Source of the DNA: Asaia sp003994335
GTDB lineage: Bacteria; Pseudomonadota; Alphaproteobacteria; Acetobacterales; Acetobacteraceae
Assembly: GCF_037151175.1 (NCBI RefSeq)
Contig: NZ_JBBCOR010000013.1
Location: 1-64,000 of the forward strand
Reading direction: 5' to 3'
Length of the DNA: 64,000 nucleotides
The position numbers and the translations under genes were made by a program. Positions 9,058 to 17,605 of the stretch are shown here, one piece after another (position 1 is the first letter of the stretch; every line of letters begins with the position of its first letter). The notes beneath the pieces are model-generated. The model was not told the origin of the DNA, did not search any database, and was given only the letters and a program-made list of their open reading frames with translations.

Positions 9058-9891
9058 ATGACCGATCGCCTCACCACCCTCTGGCAGCAACGGTATCGTA
9101 CCGCCCCTCCCCCGGAGCTGGCAGAAACACCCGCAGCGCAGACCGATGTTTTCGACTCATTGCTGACCCATCGCAGTGTGCGCGCCTATCTGCCCGACGC
9201 CCTGCCCGAGGGCACCATCGAAGCCGCCATCGCTGCTGCGCAATCTGCCGCAAGTTCGAGCAACCTTCAGGCCTGGAGCGTCGTCGCGCTACGCGATCCC
9301 GGGCGGCGGGCCCGCTTTGCCGAGCTTTGTGGCAACCAGGCCCACATCACCCAGGCACCGGTCTTCCTCGTGTGGCTGGCCGATCTCTCCCGCCTTGAGC
9401 GGGTCGCCAGCGCGACCGGCCAGGGCCATGAGGCGCTCGACTATACCGAGGTCACGCTTCTGGCCGCCATCGACACGGCTCTTGCTGCCCAGAATGCCGT
9501 CGCCACGCTCGAGGCTGCGGGACTGGGAACCGTCTATATAGGCGGTCTGCGCAACCATCCCGAGGAAGTCGCCCGCGAACTCGGTCTTCCCGCGCGCTGC
9601 ATCGGGGTCTTCGGACTTTGCGTCGGCTATCCCGACCCGTCCCGCCCGGCCAGCGTCAAGCCGCGCCTGCCACAACCGGTCGTGCTCCATCACGAGCATT
9701 ATGGCGTAGCGGATGAGGCGTCCCTGATCGCACTGCATGACGCGCGCGACGGTGATTTTCAGAAGGAGCAGGGCCTGCCGCCGAGACTATGGTCCCAAAC
9801 CATGGCGGCGCGAATCGCGACACGGGCAGCCCTGCATGGGCGTGATACGATACTGTCTTCCCTGCGCACGCTCGGCTTCCCCATGAAATAA
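9058..9891 (+). CDS. Nitroreductase-family FMN oxidoreductase (NfsA-like)
   Basis: This is a 277-residue flavin oxidoreductase of the nitroreductase superfamily, closest in pattern to NADPH-dependent NfsA/FRP types. It shows the FMN-binding THRSVRAYLPD segment, SSNLQAWSVVAL, and the glycine-rich GLGTVYIGGLRNHPEEV followed by VFGLCVGYP. Such enzymes reduce quinones, nitro compounds or flavins with NAD(P)H in the cytoplasm. The ATG at 9058 is preferred because GGAG precedes it; an in-frame GTG at 9046 overlaps that site. It is convergent with a TetR gene, with a tetranucleotide repeat between the two. Confidence 0.87.
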   Translation: MTDRLTTLWQQRYRTAPPPELAETPAAQTDVFDSLLTHRSVRAYLPDALPEGTIEAAIAAAQSAASSSNLQAWSVVALRDPGRRARFAELCGNQAHITQAPVFLVWLADLSRLERVASATGQGHEALDYTEVTLLAAIDTALAAQNAVATLEAAGLGTVYIGGLRNHPEEVARELGLPARCIGVFGLCVGYPDPSRPASVKPRLPQPVVLHHEHYGVADEASLIALHDARDGDFQKEQGLPPRLWSQTMAARIATRAALHGRDTILSSLRTLGFPMK

Positions 9892-9913
9892 GCGCGCGCT
9901 GCGCCCGACCCGC

Positions 9914-9936
9914 CAGGCAGGCAGGCAGGCAGGCAG
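9914..9936. repeat. (CAGG)n tetranucleotide repeat
   Basis: Five full CAGG units plus CAG run from 9914 to 9936 between the stop codons of two convergent genes. It is non-coding, so slippage would not change a reading frame. It could alter the 3' ends of both transcripts. Confidence 0.9.
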
Positions 9937-9941
9937 CTCTC

Positions 9942-10517
9942 CTAGGGCGTTACCCCGGGACGGGCGCCAGCGAGAACGATATCGATGAACTGGATGGCCT
10001 GTTGCGGCCTGTCTCCGGCGATCGTGCAGACCCCGTAGACCGCACGCAGCATGTCCATAGGATCGATATCGTCTCGCAGAACGCCTGCCGCGACACAGGC
10101 CGATGTCAGGCGCTGCATGGCGTCGATAATCGGTGCGCCAGAGCGTTCATGCAGAGAGGCCGCGCCGCCGGTCACGGTTTCAAGCACCGGAGTCATGATC
10201 TTTTTGGTCGCGGCATAAGCCACGAAAAGCTGCATCCACTGGCGCAGCGCTTCGAGTGGTTCGTGGCTGGCGGCCAAAACCGGAGCCGACGCCACGAGCT
10301 GATCGCGTTCATCGGCATAAACCGCCTCGATCAGGGCGGAACGATCGGCGAAATGACGATAGAGCGTCCCAACCCCGACTCCGGCACGCGACGCGATGGC
10401 ATCCATGCGGATATCACTCTCCCCTGCCATGAAGGCACTGCGCGCTGCAGCCAGAAGCGCCAGGCGGCTACGCTGCCCATCGGAGCGCGGACGGCGCGCC
10501 TTGGGGGTGTCGGTCAT
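9942..10517 (-). CDS. TetR-family transcriptional regulator
   Basis: This is a 191-residue repressor. Residues about 12-60 form a TetR-type helix-turn-helix (ARSAFMAGE, then MDAIASRAGVGVGTLYRHFADRSALIEAVY), followed by an all-helical ligand domain resembling the SbtR/TetR_C type. The ATG at 10517 gives the family-typical N terminus; frames upstream would read through the operator region. It diverges from the SDR gene, and the intervening 122 bp carry two near-identical 15 bp palindromes. It probably represses itself and the SDR gene and is released by a small ligand, unknown here. Confidence 0.9.
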   Translation of the reverse strand: MTDTPKARRPRSDGQRSRLALLAAARSAFMAGESDIRMDAIASRAGVGVGTLYRHFADRSALIEAVYADERDQLVASAPVLAASHEPLEALRQWMQLFVAYAATKKIMTPVLETVTGGAASLHERSGAPIIDAMQRLTSACVAAGVLRDDIDPMDMLRAVYGVCTIAGDRPQQAIQFIDIVLAGARPGVTP

Positions 10518-10539
10518 CGGAGAGAACCCTCTTGTTAAA

Positions 10540-10580
10540 CGGAATATGATTCCGTATATGAGAAGCGGAGTATGCTTCCG
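10540..10580. promoter_or_regulatory. Paired operator-like palindromes for the TetR regulator
   Basis: CGGAATATGATTCCG (10540-10554) is a perfect palindrome around a 3 bp centre. CGGAGTATGCTTCCG (10566-10580) is a near copy. Their centres are 26 bp apart, about two and a half helical turns. They lie between the divergent tetR (start 10517) and SDR (start 10640) genes, the expected place for autoregulatory TetR sites. Sequence symmetry is directly visible; binding is inferred. Confidence 0.75.
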
Positions 10581-10639
10581 TTTAGATTGTGTCCTGTCGG
10601 CCGGCAAGACGCATGCGCCTTCTGCCCATGAGGCTGTTC

Positions 10640-11608
10640 ATGTCCACTTCTTTCAACGCACAAACGACGACCGACGACGTGCTCAGCGGCGTGTCGCTCA
10701 CCGGCAAACGCTATCTTGTCACCGGCGTTTCAGCAGGGCTCGGTATCGAAACTGCCCGGGCGCTGGTCGCCCATGGGGCAAAGGTTGTCGGCACAGCGCG
10801 TGATCTCGCCAAGGCCCGACAGGCCACACACATGATCGACCCCGCCCTGTTCAGTGTCACAGCCCTCGATCTTGCGGATCTGGCGAGCGTGCGTGACTGC
10901 GCCGATCACCTGCTGGCCACCGATCTTCCCTTCGATGCGCTGATCGCGAATGCGGGGGTGATGGCAACGCCGCTGGGATATACGAAAGACGGGTTCGAAA
11001 CGCAGTTCGGGACCAATCATCTCGGACATTTCGTCCTCGTGAACCGGCTCATGCCCCTCGTGAAGCCGGGCGGGCGGGTCATCATGCTGTCCTCTGCCGG
11101 GCATCGCTATGGCGATGTCGATCTGGACGACCCGAACTTCGAGCGCACCGAATACACACCATTCGGCGCTTATGGCCGCTCGAAGACGGCCAATATCCTG
11201 TTCGCCGTCGCGCTCGATGCGCGCCACAAGCCCCGTGATATCCGGGCCATGGCCGTGCATCCCGGCGGGATCGCCACGGAACTCGTACGCCACATGCCCG
11301 AGGGCGCAATCGAGGCCATGGTTGAAGGGATCAATCGGCAGGAGGCCGAGGCCGGGCGTCCCCCCTTCGTTTTCAAATCCATCCCGCAAGGCGCGGCGAG
11401 CGCAGTCTGGGCGGCAACCATAGCCGATCCACAGACCATTGGCGGTCGCTACGGCGAGAATTGCAGCGTGAGCGCCATTGTCCCCGATAACGAGCCCCTC
11501 GGCATCACCATCCCCGGCGTGCGCGCCTACGCCGTCGATCCCGCACGGGCCGAGGCACTCTGGAAGTTGAGCGAATCGATGGTGGGCGAAACTTTTCCGA
11601 CCCGCTGA
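10640..11608 (+). CDS. SDR-family NAD(P)-dependent oxidoreductase
   Basis: This is a 322-residue short-chain dehydrogenase of the retinol-dehydrogenase-like (extended N-terminal) type. The dinucleotide motif is TGVSAGLGIETARAL with VVGTARD, followed by NAGVM, the catalytic Ser in VIMLSSAGHRYGDV, and the YGRSK catalytic Tyr-Lys pair. The ATG at 10640 has GAGG about 8 nt upstream; earlier in-frame ATGs are poorer. The substrate is unknown. It is divergent from the TetR gene and probably its regulatory target. A strong hairpin at 11611 ends the transcript. Confidence 0.88.
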   Translation: MSTSFNAQTTTDDVLSGVSLTGKRYLVTGVSAGLGIETARALVAHGAKVVGTARDLAKARQATHMIDPALFSVTALDLADLASVRDCADHLLATDLPFDALIANAGVMATPLGYTKDGFETQFGTNHLGHFVLVNRLMPLVKPGGRVIMLSSAGHRYGDVDLDDPNFERTEYTPFGAYGRSKTANILFAVALDARHKPRDIRAMAVHPGGIATELVRHMPEGAIEAMVEGINRQEAEAGRPPFVFKSIPQGAASAVWAATIADPQTIGGRYGENCSVSAIVPDNEPLGITIPGVRAYAVDPARAEALWKLSESMVGETFPTR

Positions 11609-11610
11609 GA

Positions 11611-11640
11611 GGGAGCGGGCAGTGGCACACTGCCCCTCCC
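11611..11640. terminator. Bidirectional terminator, SDR / aldoxime dehydratase
   Basis: GGGCAGTG (11617-11624) pairs with CACTGCCC (11628-11635) around a 3 nt loop. The stem is extended by GGGAG (11611-11615) and CTCCC (11636-11640) with one bulged base. It lies between convergent genes. Confidence 0.75.
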
Positions 11641-11697
11641 CGCCCAGACCCTGATCGCGCTGCTACGGACCCTTGAACCTGTCCTTGGCAGGGTACC

Positions 11698-12747
11698 CTA
11701 GGCCAGACCGTTGAGCATACCGGTATGGTCATGACAGCCGAGATACTCGTAGATCTGCGCGTCGGATTGCAGGACGGCCACCTCATGGAACAGACGCAGG
11801 TTCAGGACGCCTCTGAGCGCTTGCACCACTTCGATGAAATCGCCGAAAATCGCCTTATGGGTGGGATGATGCTCGGCCCAATGCTCCAGAGAGGCCAGAT
11901 CACGCCAGACACTCATGCCGAAACTGCGACAGGGTTTGCCTCCCCGCGTTTCATCCACTTGCATGTAGCGGTTGAAATAGCAGCCGATCTCCACCCCTTC
12001 ATCGCGCAGGAACATCATGCCTGCGCGCAGCGTTGGTTCGATCCGGTCCCGATAGAGCGCCAGTTCCTGCCCGACCACATCCGACCAGTCCTGACCGGAG
12101 CGGATCAGGGCCAGACCTTCATGCCCGATCACCAGCCGCGCACCCGGCGCGATCGGCACGATCTTTCGTCCTCCTGAGGCCGCGAGCGCCTCTCTCTGGC
12201 TGGCAGGCAAACGGTCGCGCATCCCGCCCCAATAACCATGTTCCTGAATGGGCTCCGCGCTACGCCCTCCCAGCATAACACCGATGCCCTCCAGCCGGTC
12301 CGACGCGCTGAACAGCGTTTCCAGATGGGTGCTGCGCGGCAGGAAAACCTCCCGATACAGCCCAAGCCCGCCAAGCGCACGGGCCCGCTCATGCCACCAC
12401 TCCTGCTGCCCACGCCACCATCCGGCGTGGGCCTGAGGGTCCGGCCAGTAGCCGATCAGCACGGCATTGGCATATCCCGCCCCATCCTCGAAAACCGCCC
12501 GCTCCACGTTGACGGCAGATCCGGCCAACCGCTGTGCCAGCGTGTCGAGCAGACGATCTGCGGCCTCCTCGAGCGCAGGATCGCGCCATTGCACGCCGAA
12601 ATACCCCATGACGCTCTGGTCCTGCTTCGTCTTGTCCCTCGCCGTCCAGGCCGGGAAAGGCGGCAGGAAATCATCGCTTATGCGACGCGGATTGAAGTCC
12701 GGATCATGCCGGGGGCAACGAAGATGGGGGGCAATGGCGCTTTCCAT
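11698..12747 (-). CDS. Haem-containing aldoxime dehydratase (Oxd-like)
   Basis: This is a 349-residue protein of the phenylacetaldoxime dehydratase family. It would remove water from an aldoxime to give a nitrile, using haem b in the cytoplasm. The N terminus has the family's PPFPAWTARD segment and a GYFGVQWRD start of the first ferredoxin-like unit. The C-terminal part carries HPTH (294-297), a candidate site for the haem-ligand His, and LFHEV with His321, a candidate distal catalytic His. The ATG at 12747 is chosen because GGAGG lies 7-8 nt upstream, within the end of the nitrilase gene; the nitrilase stop is only 2 nt before it. This tight linkage supports a joint aldoxime-to-acid pathway. 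Substrate preference is unknown. Confidence 0.87.
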   Translation of the reverse strand: MESAIAPHLRCPRHDPDFNPRRISDDFLPPFPAWTARDKTKQDQSVMGYFGVQWRDPALEEAADRLLDTLAQRLAGSAVNVERAVFEDGAGYANAVLIGYWPDPQAHAGWWRGQQEWWHERARALGGLGLYREVFLPRSTHLETLFSASDRLEGIGVMLGGRSAEPIQEHGYWGGMRDRLPASQREALAASGGRKIVPIAPGARLVIGHEGLALIRSGQDWSDVVGQELALYRDRIEPTLRAGMMFLRDEGVEIGCYFNRYMQVDETRGGKPCRSFGMSVWRDLASLEHWAEHHPTHKAIFGDFIEVVQALRGVLNLRLFHEVAVLQSDAQIYEYLGCHDHTGMLNGLA

Positions 12748-12749
12748 CC

Positions 12750-13778
12750 TCAATCCTCCAGGCCGGATGGAACGCAGAAGGAGCCTGCCTCGACCGGGTC
12801 GGGGTCGCGGGGGCGCATGTAATCGACACGGCGCGCCCGTACCGGATTGAAGAGGAGGCGCGTCACATCAGGGCGCGAATAATGCCCGATCGGGTCCGCA
12901 GAAGCCTTGGCAATCGGAATGGCGGCCAGATCGATCTCGGCGATCAGAAGACCTTCCTCATCCGGCGCGAGGGGCGCGACAAGATCGCGCCCATCCGGGC
13001 CAATGACGCGGGCAGCGCCCCCGCCTGCCCTGAGCAGACCCCGCTTCTCGGGCGTCGTGCATAATGCCTCGATCATGGCTTCGGAAACCACGGCGCACGG
13101 GGCCAGCACGAAACAGCCGCCCTCCACGGCATAGACGCGTGAGGCCGCAATATTCACCTCGGCACTCAGCGCATGGGCGAAGGGCTCATAGAGCGAGAAG
13201 CTGGGCCAGGCGCCCACATGCACCTGCTCGTTCTGGGCGTACATCGCGTATTTAGTGAGGGGCTGGATATGCTCCCAGCAACAGAGCGCCCCGACGCGCC
13301 CCAGACCCGGCACGGCATGGACCGCCAGGTCGCTTCCATCGCCCTCGCCATAGACCGTACGCTCCACATGGGTCACGCGCAGCTTTCGTCGGGTGGCAAT
13401 CGTCTCACCATCGGGGCCGATGATCCACTGGGCGATATAGAGAGAACCATCCTGACGCTCGGACAGACCCAGCACGGCGGTGATTCCTGCCCGCTTGACC
13501 GCGCCCCGCAGGCGATCGGCCTCCGGGCTGTCATAGGCCAGCGAGTTGTCGAAATAACGCCCGGTGAAACCGCTCCCAATGGACCACGCGGGGCTGTCCA
13601 GCCAGATATGCCACGGATAGCCGGGGATGAATGTTTCGGGGAAGGCGATCAGCGCCGCCCCCTTCGCTGCGGCCTCATCGATCAGGGCGATCGTCTTGTC
13701 GATGGTGGCGTCGAGATCGAGATAGACAGGGGCTGCCTGTACGACAGCGACCTTGTATCGAGGGTGCTTGAGGCTCAC
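12750..13778 (-). CDS. Nitrilase
   Basis: This is a 342-residue enzyme of the carbon-nitrogen hydrolase superfamily, true nitrilase branch. The catalytic triad is visible: Glu48 in FPETFIPGYPWHIWL, Lys132 in RRKLRVTHVERTVYGEGDG, and Cys167 in ALCCWEH. The THVERTVYGEGDGSD and CWEHIQPL signatures separate it from amidases and cyanide hydratases. It would hydrolyse a nitrile to the carboxylic acid and ammonia. It sits between an AraC regulator upstream and the aldoxime dehydratase, with which it is translationally coupled. In that context its substrate is likely an arylaliphatic or aliphatic nitrile produced from an aldoxime. Confidence 0.93.
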   Translation of the reverse strand: MSLKHPRYKVAVVQAAPVYLDLDATIDKTIALIDEAAAKGAALIAFPETFIPGYPWHIWLDSPAWSIGSGFTGRYFDNSLAYDSPEADRLRGAVKRAGITAVLGLSERQDGSLYIAQWIIGPDGETIATRRKLRVTHVERTVYGEGDGSDLAVHAVPGLGRVGALCCWEHIQPLTKYAMYAQNEQVHVGAWPSFSLYEPFAHALSAEVNIAASRVYAVEGGCFVLAPCAVVSEAMIEALCTTPEKRGLLRAGGGAARVIGPDGRDLVAPLAPDEEGLLIAEIDLAAIPIAKASADPIGHYSRPDVTRLLFNPVRARRVDYMRPRDPDPVEAGSFCVPSGLED

Positions 13779-13915
13779 TGTTCCGCTCCGTCAATAGATC
13801 TCCAGCCGGACAGAAAAGCCCGGCACAGGATCGATCCTAGAGCGCAACGATCACCTGTCTTGTCCGCTACGGAAGCAAAACATGCCTCATGATATCCGGC
13901 ATGCAGGGCAGGCGT

Positions 13916-14902
13916 TCAGCCATCCGAAAGACCCTTTGTCTCTCGGGTTTCACGGCTGGCCAGACGGAAGGCGCGTGGCGCGCAGCCATGGGCCGCAGCG
14001 AAGACGCGGCTGAAATGCGCCTGGCTGACGAAGCCGCTCATCGCTGCGATCTCGCCGATCTGGTAGCGATCACGACAAGGATCGGCGAGCGCCTCACGCG
14101 CCCAGTCGAGACGACGCTTCATGATGTATTCCGAGACGCCCATGCCCTGATCGGCAAACAGGTCATCGAGATAGCGCGTCGAGATACGAAACTGCTCGGC
14201 CAGCGCCTTGCGCCCCAGAGAAGGATCACGCAGCTTCGTCTCTATCGCGTTGCGTATCTGGAGCCCCATGGTCAGGCGATGCGACGTCGGCGCGCCTGAA
14301 CGATATCCCGAGGCGATCAGCATCGAGGCCACGAGTTCAGCCGCCTGCGCGGTCAGGCGCGGGACGAGCAGATCCGGCAGGGATCGGCTGGTCCCGGTCA
14401 ACCCGTGAAAAAAGGACGCAGCCAGACCGCAAAGCGGATTGGCGCCGTCCATCACTGTGGCGGTCAGGCCCGGCGCATGGCCGAACCGGGCGTCCAGCGC
14501 CTCAGTCGGCATCATCAGGATGATCTGCTCGAAATCCTCGTTAAAGCGCAACGTGTAGGGCCTGTCGGTGTGATAGAGGGCGAAACTGCCAGGCGCCACG
14601 ATGGCTTCCCGTCCATCCTGGATAACCTGCCCCCTGCCGGTCACCCCGAGACTGACGAGATAATGGCTCTCCCCGGCGGCGCTGATCAGACGACGCGTTC
14701 GGGCAACCGATTGCGCGCCGGAGCAGACAGTCGTGAGGCTGAACGCCTCCATTTCAAGGCGCCTTACCGCCCCGTGGAACCCTGCCCCCTGAGCGCGGCA
14801 TTCCAGCGGGACGAAAGACCGGCAGACGACATCTTGCCAGAATTCCAGTCCCGCCCGTGGCGACAGTCCCAGCGTATCATAGCTTTGCATGACGAGCGGC
14901 AT
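13916..14902 (-). CDS. AraC-family transcriptional regulator
   Basis: This is a 328-residue regulator. The N-terminal part (about 1-200) resembles the AraC-binding-like cupin domain found in activators of aromatic or nitrile catabolism. The C-terminal part (about 215-315) has two helix-turn-helix units, including GRKALAEQFRISTRYLDDLF and IGEIAAMSGFVSQAHFSRVFAAAHG. GGAGGG precedes the ATG at 14902. It is read in the same direction as the nitrilase and aldoxime dehydratase genes, 137 bp upstream, and diverges from an outer-membrane protein gene. It is therefore the likely activator of this block in response to the substrate. Confidence 0.9.
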   Translation of the reverse strand: MPLVMQSYDTLGLSPRAGLEFWQDVVCRSFVPLECRAQGAGFHGAVRRLEMEAFSLTTVCSGAQSVARTRRLISAAGESHYLVSLGVTGRGQVIQDGREAIVAPGSFALYHTDRPYTLRFNEDFEQIILMMPTEALDARFGHAPGLTATVMDGANPLCGLAASFFHGLTGTSRSLPDLLVPRLTAQAAELVASMLIASGYRSGAPTSHRLTMGLQIRNAIETKLRDPSLGRKALAEQFRISTRYLDDLFADQGMGVSEYIMKRRLDWAREALADPCRDRYQIGEIAAMSGFVSQAHFSRVFAAAHGCAPRAFRLASRETRETKGLSDG

Positions 14903-15096
14903 GATCCCTGCCCTCCCTTTGTGCCCCCATCTGGCCTGAAACCGCCCATATCACGCCCCAATACGTTGCGGTATCGTTATTGTTCCGCCCTGGGACAAAG
15001 CGCGAGCGCGCAGCAAGAAAATCCTCTCTCCCGGACAAGAACCACCTGCCTCGCTCATGATGATTTTTTCCCCACAGCATTACCATGGGGGATCAG

Positions 15097-16017
15097 ATGA
15101 AAACGCAGTTCACTGGGCATCTCACGCGCGCAGTCTGTCTGATGGCGATGCTCGGCGCGCTGACACCCGCCAGCCAGGCAACTGAGGGTGGGCAGACCAA
15201 CTGGGCCTCGGGTGTTCAGACCATCTATCCTGCGCTCACCCCTCCGCCAGGCCAGACCTACTGGCAGGACTATTTTGTGGTGAATCCGAATGGGGCCTAT
15301 TCAAGCACGAGCAGGAAATCCTCGGTTCCCGGTTTCAGGGCCACGGCCATCGCCAATGCAGCCCGCCTGTTCCATAGCTGGCACGGACAGTTTCTGGGCG
15401 CGACGCTCTCGAGCAGCGCCATTCTGGCCATCAACAGCCTGACCCTGCGTGCAGGCGGTCAGGGGAGTACGGCTTTTGGGCCAAACTGGCTTTACCTGGC
15501 ACCGCTCTACCTGTCCTGGCATACGCCCAAACTGCACGTTTATCTGGGTGAGGGCGCCTTTCTGCCGATCGGCTCCTTCAGCAGGACGGATCTGGTGAAT
15601 GAATCCACGCATGTTTTCGGGTTCAATCAGGAAGCCGCACTGACCTGGATGCCGACCAAACGCTTCGATGTCTCGGCCGAAGGGGAATTGCAGATCAATG
15701 CCCGCAATGGCGCGACAGACTATAAATCGGGTAATGTCATCAATATCGATTTCGGCGCAAATTACATGCTGAGCCCAGCGCTGCCGCAATTGCGGCTGGG
15801 GCTGAACGGGTTCGTCACCTCGCAATTCACCAATGACGTCCAGAACGGTCATCGTGTGGGGGATGGCAATCGCCTGGCCAAATACGGTCTCGGTCCGCAA
15901 CTGATCTGGTTTTTCAGACCGCCCTACGCGGTAGCCCTGAAATGGCAACATGAAATGGGTGTTCAAAACAGCACGCGGGGCGACCGCTACTGGCTGCAAT
16001 TCCAGATCCCGCTATGA
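15097..16017 (+). CDS. Outer-membrane channel of the phenol/meta-pathway (MetA_deg) type
   Basis: This is a 306-residue exported protein with a signal peptide ending near SQA-TEG (residue about 28) and a beta-rich mature part ending in YWLQFQIPL. The pattern GxNWLYLAPLYLSWHTPKLHVYLGEG and the later conserved barrel strands match the family of putative outer-membrane transporters found with aromatic catabolic genes. GGGGGA stands in front of the ATG at 15097. It diverges from the AraC regulator, so it may be the uptake channel for the aldoxime or nitrile substrate; that link is an inference from position. Confidence 0.72.
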   Translation: MKTQFTGHLTRAVCLMAMLGALTPASQATEGGQTNWASGVQTIYPALTPPPGQTYWQDYFVVNPNGAYSSTSRKSSVPGFRATAIANAARLFHSWHGQFLGATLSSSAILAINSLTLRAGGQGSTAFGPNWLYLAPLYLSWHTPKLHVYLGEGAFLPIGSFSRTDLVNESTHVFGFNQEAALTWMPTKRFDVSAEGELQINARNGATDYKSGNVINIDFGANYMLSPALPQLRLGLNGFVTSQFTNDVQNGHRVGDGNRLAKYGLGPQLIWFFRPPYAVALKWQHEMGVQNSTRGDRYWLQFQIPL

Positions 16018-16021
16018 GCCG

Positions 16022-16036
16022 GGGCAGAAACTGCCC
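16022..16036. terminator. Short hairpin between convergent genes
   Basis: GGGCAG and CTGCCC are separated by AAA directly after the outer-membrane protein stop. The stem is only 6 bp and there is no T-run, so it is a weak terminator candidate. Confidence 0.35.
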
Positions 16037-16056
16037 TGAACGCCAGGGAGGGGATG

Positions 16057-17199
16057 TCAGGAGAGCGCCTTGACCAGACTCTCCCGCGTCAGTTGGTCGA
16101 TGGTCCGGGCGCCGGTCAGGGTCATGGCGACGCGCAATTCCTGCTCCATCAGATCGAGCAGGCGGCTCACACCGTTCTGACCGCCTGCCGCAAGCGCGTA
16201 GATGTAGGCACGTCCCAGCAGCACGGCATCGGCCCCGAGGGCAACCATACGCGCAATATCGAGCCCGGAACGGACACCTGAATCGGCCAGAATGGCAAGT
16301 TCGCCTTTCACGGCTTGAGCAATGGCCGGAAGGGCGCGGCAGCTTGACGGCACACCATCGAGTTGCCTTCCCCCATGATTGGACACGACGATCCCGTCAG
16401 CACCAAAGCGGACGGCGTCGCGCGCATCCTCGACATCGAGAATACCCTTGATCAACATGGGCCCCTTCCAGAAGGTGCGTATCCATTCGAGATCCTTCCA
16501 GCTGATCGACGGGTCGAAATTGCGGCCCAACCAGCCGATATAATCCTGCAGCCCCGTAGGGTGCCCCCGATAGGTGGAGATATTCCCCAGATCATGCGGC
16601 TTGCCCCTCACCCCCACATGCCAGGCCCAATGGGGGTGGCCCATTGCCTGGGCAAGGCGTCTGGCTGCTGCATAGGGCCCTGACATACCCGAATGGATAT
16701 CGCGATAGCGCGCCCCCGGCATGGGCATGTCGACCGTGAAGACCAGTGTGGTCACACCCGCTTCGCGCGCGCGTTCCAGCACATGACGCATGAAGCCGCG
16801 GTCTTTCAGCACATAGAGCTGGAACCAGATGGGGGTGGGCGACTGGCTCTGCACTTCCTCGATCGGACAGACCGACACAGTGGAGAGCGTGAAGGGTATG
16901 CCCTTGCGCGCCGCCGCGCGCGCAGCCTGAACCTCGCCTCTTCGGGCATACATACCGGTGAGCCCGACTGGCGCCAGAGCTGCGGGAAAAGCGAATTTCT
17001 GTCCCAGCAGGCTTATCGACGTATCCAGCCCGGCCATGTTCTTCAGAATACGCTGACGCAACGCGACGGCTGACAGATCAGCCTGGTTGCGGTTCATCGT
17101 ATATTCCGCATAAGCCCCGCCATCGATGTAGTGAAACAGGAACGGAGGAAGCCTGCGCCGCGCAGCCTCGCGATAATCCGTCGGGGCGGAAATCAGCAT
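16057..17199 (-). CDS. lldD: FMN-dependent alpha-hydroxyacid (L-lactate) dehydrogenase
   Basis: This is a 380-residue TIM-barrel flavoenzyme of the lactate dehydrogenase/glycolate oxidase family. It opens with YREAARRRLPPFLFHYIDGGAYAE and carries FPAALAPVGLTGMYARRGE, the substrate-binding GIVVSNHGGRQLDG with the catalytic His, and the phosphate-binding ILADSGVRSGLDIARMVALGADAVLLGR. It oxidises L-lactate or a related 2-hydroxyacid and passes electrons to quinone at the membrane. The ATG at 17199 is fixed by AAGGAG 9 nt upstream; a longer open frame to 17577 has unrelated coding. MftD of mycofactocin clusters belongs to the same family, so lactate specificity is likely but not certain. Confidence 0.87.
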   Translation of the reverse strand: MLISAPTDYREAARRRLPPFLFHYIDGGAYAEYTMNRNQADLSAVALRQRILKNMAGLDTSISLLGQKFAFPAALAPVGLTGMYARRGEVQAARAAARKGIPFTLSTVSVCPIEEVQSQSPTPIWFQLYVLKDRGFMRHVLERAREAGVTTLVFTVDMPMPGARYRDIHSGMSGPYAAARRLAQAMGHPHWAWHVGVRGKPHDLGNISTYRGHPTGLQDYIGWLGRNFDPSISWKDLEWIRTFWKGPMLIKGILDVEDARDAVRFGADGIVVSNHGGRQLDGVPSSCRALPAIAQAVKGELAILADSGVRSGLDIARMVALGADAVLLGRAYIYALAAGGQNGVSRLLDLMEQELRVAMTLTGARTIDQLTRESLVKALS

Positions 17200-17561
17200 C
17201 GGGGTGGGGCTCCTTCGGAAAGCGATGTTTTTGCCCAGAAAGGCGTTAGACCGAGACGGGCGTCCAGTCACAACCCTGTGCAGCCATCCGCATCGACGCA
17301 GGCTGACAAAAGGGAAGACACGGTGCTGAGGCGCCTGGTCCATCAGGGTCAGCCCATCGCGAATCTTGTCGTGTGCCCGCATTCGCGGAATGCCTGGAGA
17401 AAGGCCTGTGAACCCGCCTCTGGCCTCCCGCAAGGCTCTGGTACAATCGCAGGCGGGATGCAGGCCTCGGACCCGCTGGAGCGCATTCTTACCCGAGAGG
17501 CTGGATGATGCGCCAGCTCCCAGGCTCAGACCGGAAGGGCAACGGCGTCCTTGAGGCAAGC
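17200..17561. other. Gene-free stretch upstream of the FMN dehydrogenase
   Basis: This 362 bp stretch separates the beta-propeller gene from the FMN dehydrogenase gene, both on the minus strand. Open frames cross it on both strands, but none has a ribosome site or family similarity. It should hold the promoter of the dehydrogenase gene; no specific motif was recognised. Confidence 0.5.
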
Positions 17562-17595
17562 CCCGCCCCGATGCCACAGCTGGTCCCGGGGCGGG
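17562..17595 (-). terminator. Hairpin after the beta-propeller gene
   Basis: CCCGCCCCG (17562-17570) and CGGGGCGGG (17587-17595) form a perfect 9 bp GC stem with a 16 nt loop. It lies 10 bp beyond the stop of the beta-propeller gene. There is no T-run on the minus-strand exit side. Confidence 0.55.
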
Positions 17596-17605
17596 ATAAG
17601 CAAGG

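Noticed and set aside
9914..9936. Possible CRISPR-like or phase-variable repeat
   Set aside because: The unit is only 4 bp with no spacers, and it is outside any gene, so neither reading applies.
17200..17577. N-terminal extension of the FMN dehydrogenase
   Set aside because: The family start and AAGGAG ribosome site place the start at 17199; the extension has no similarity.
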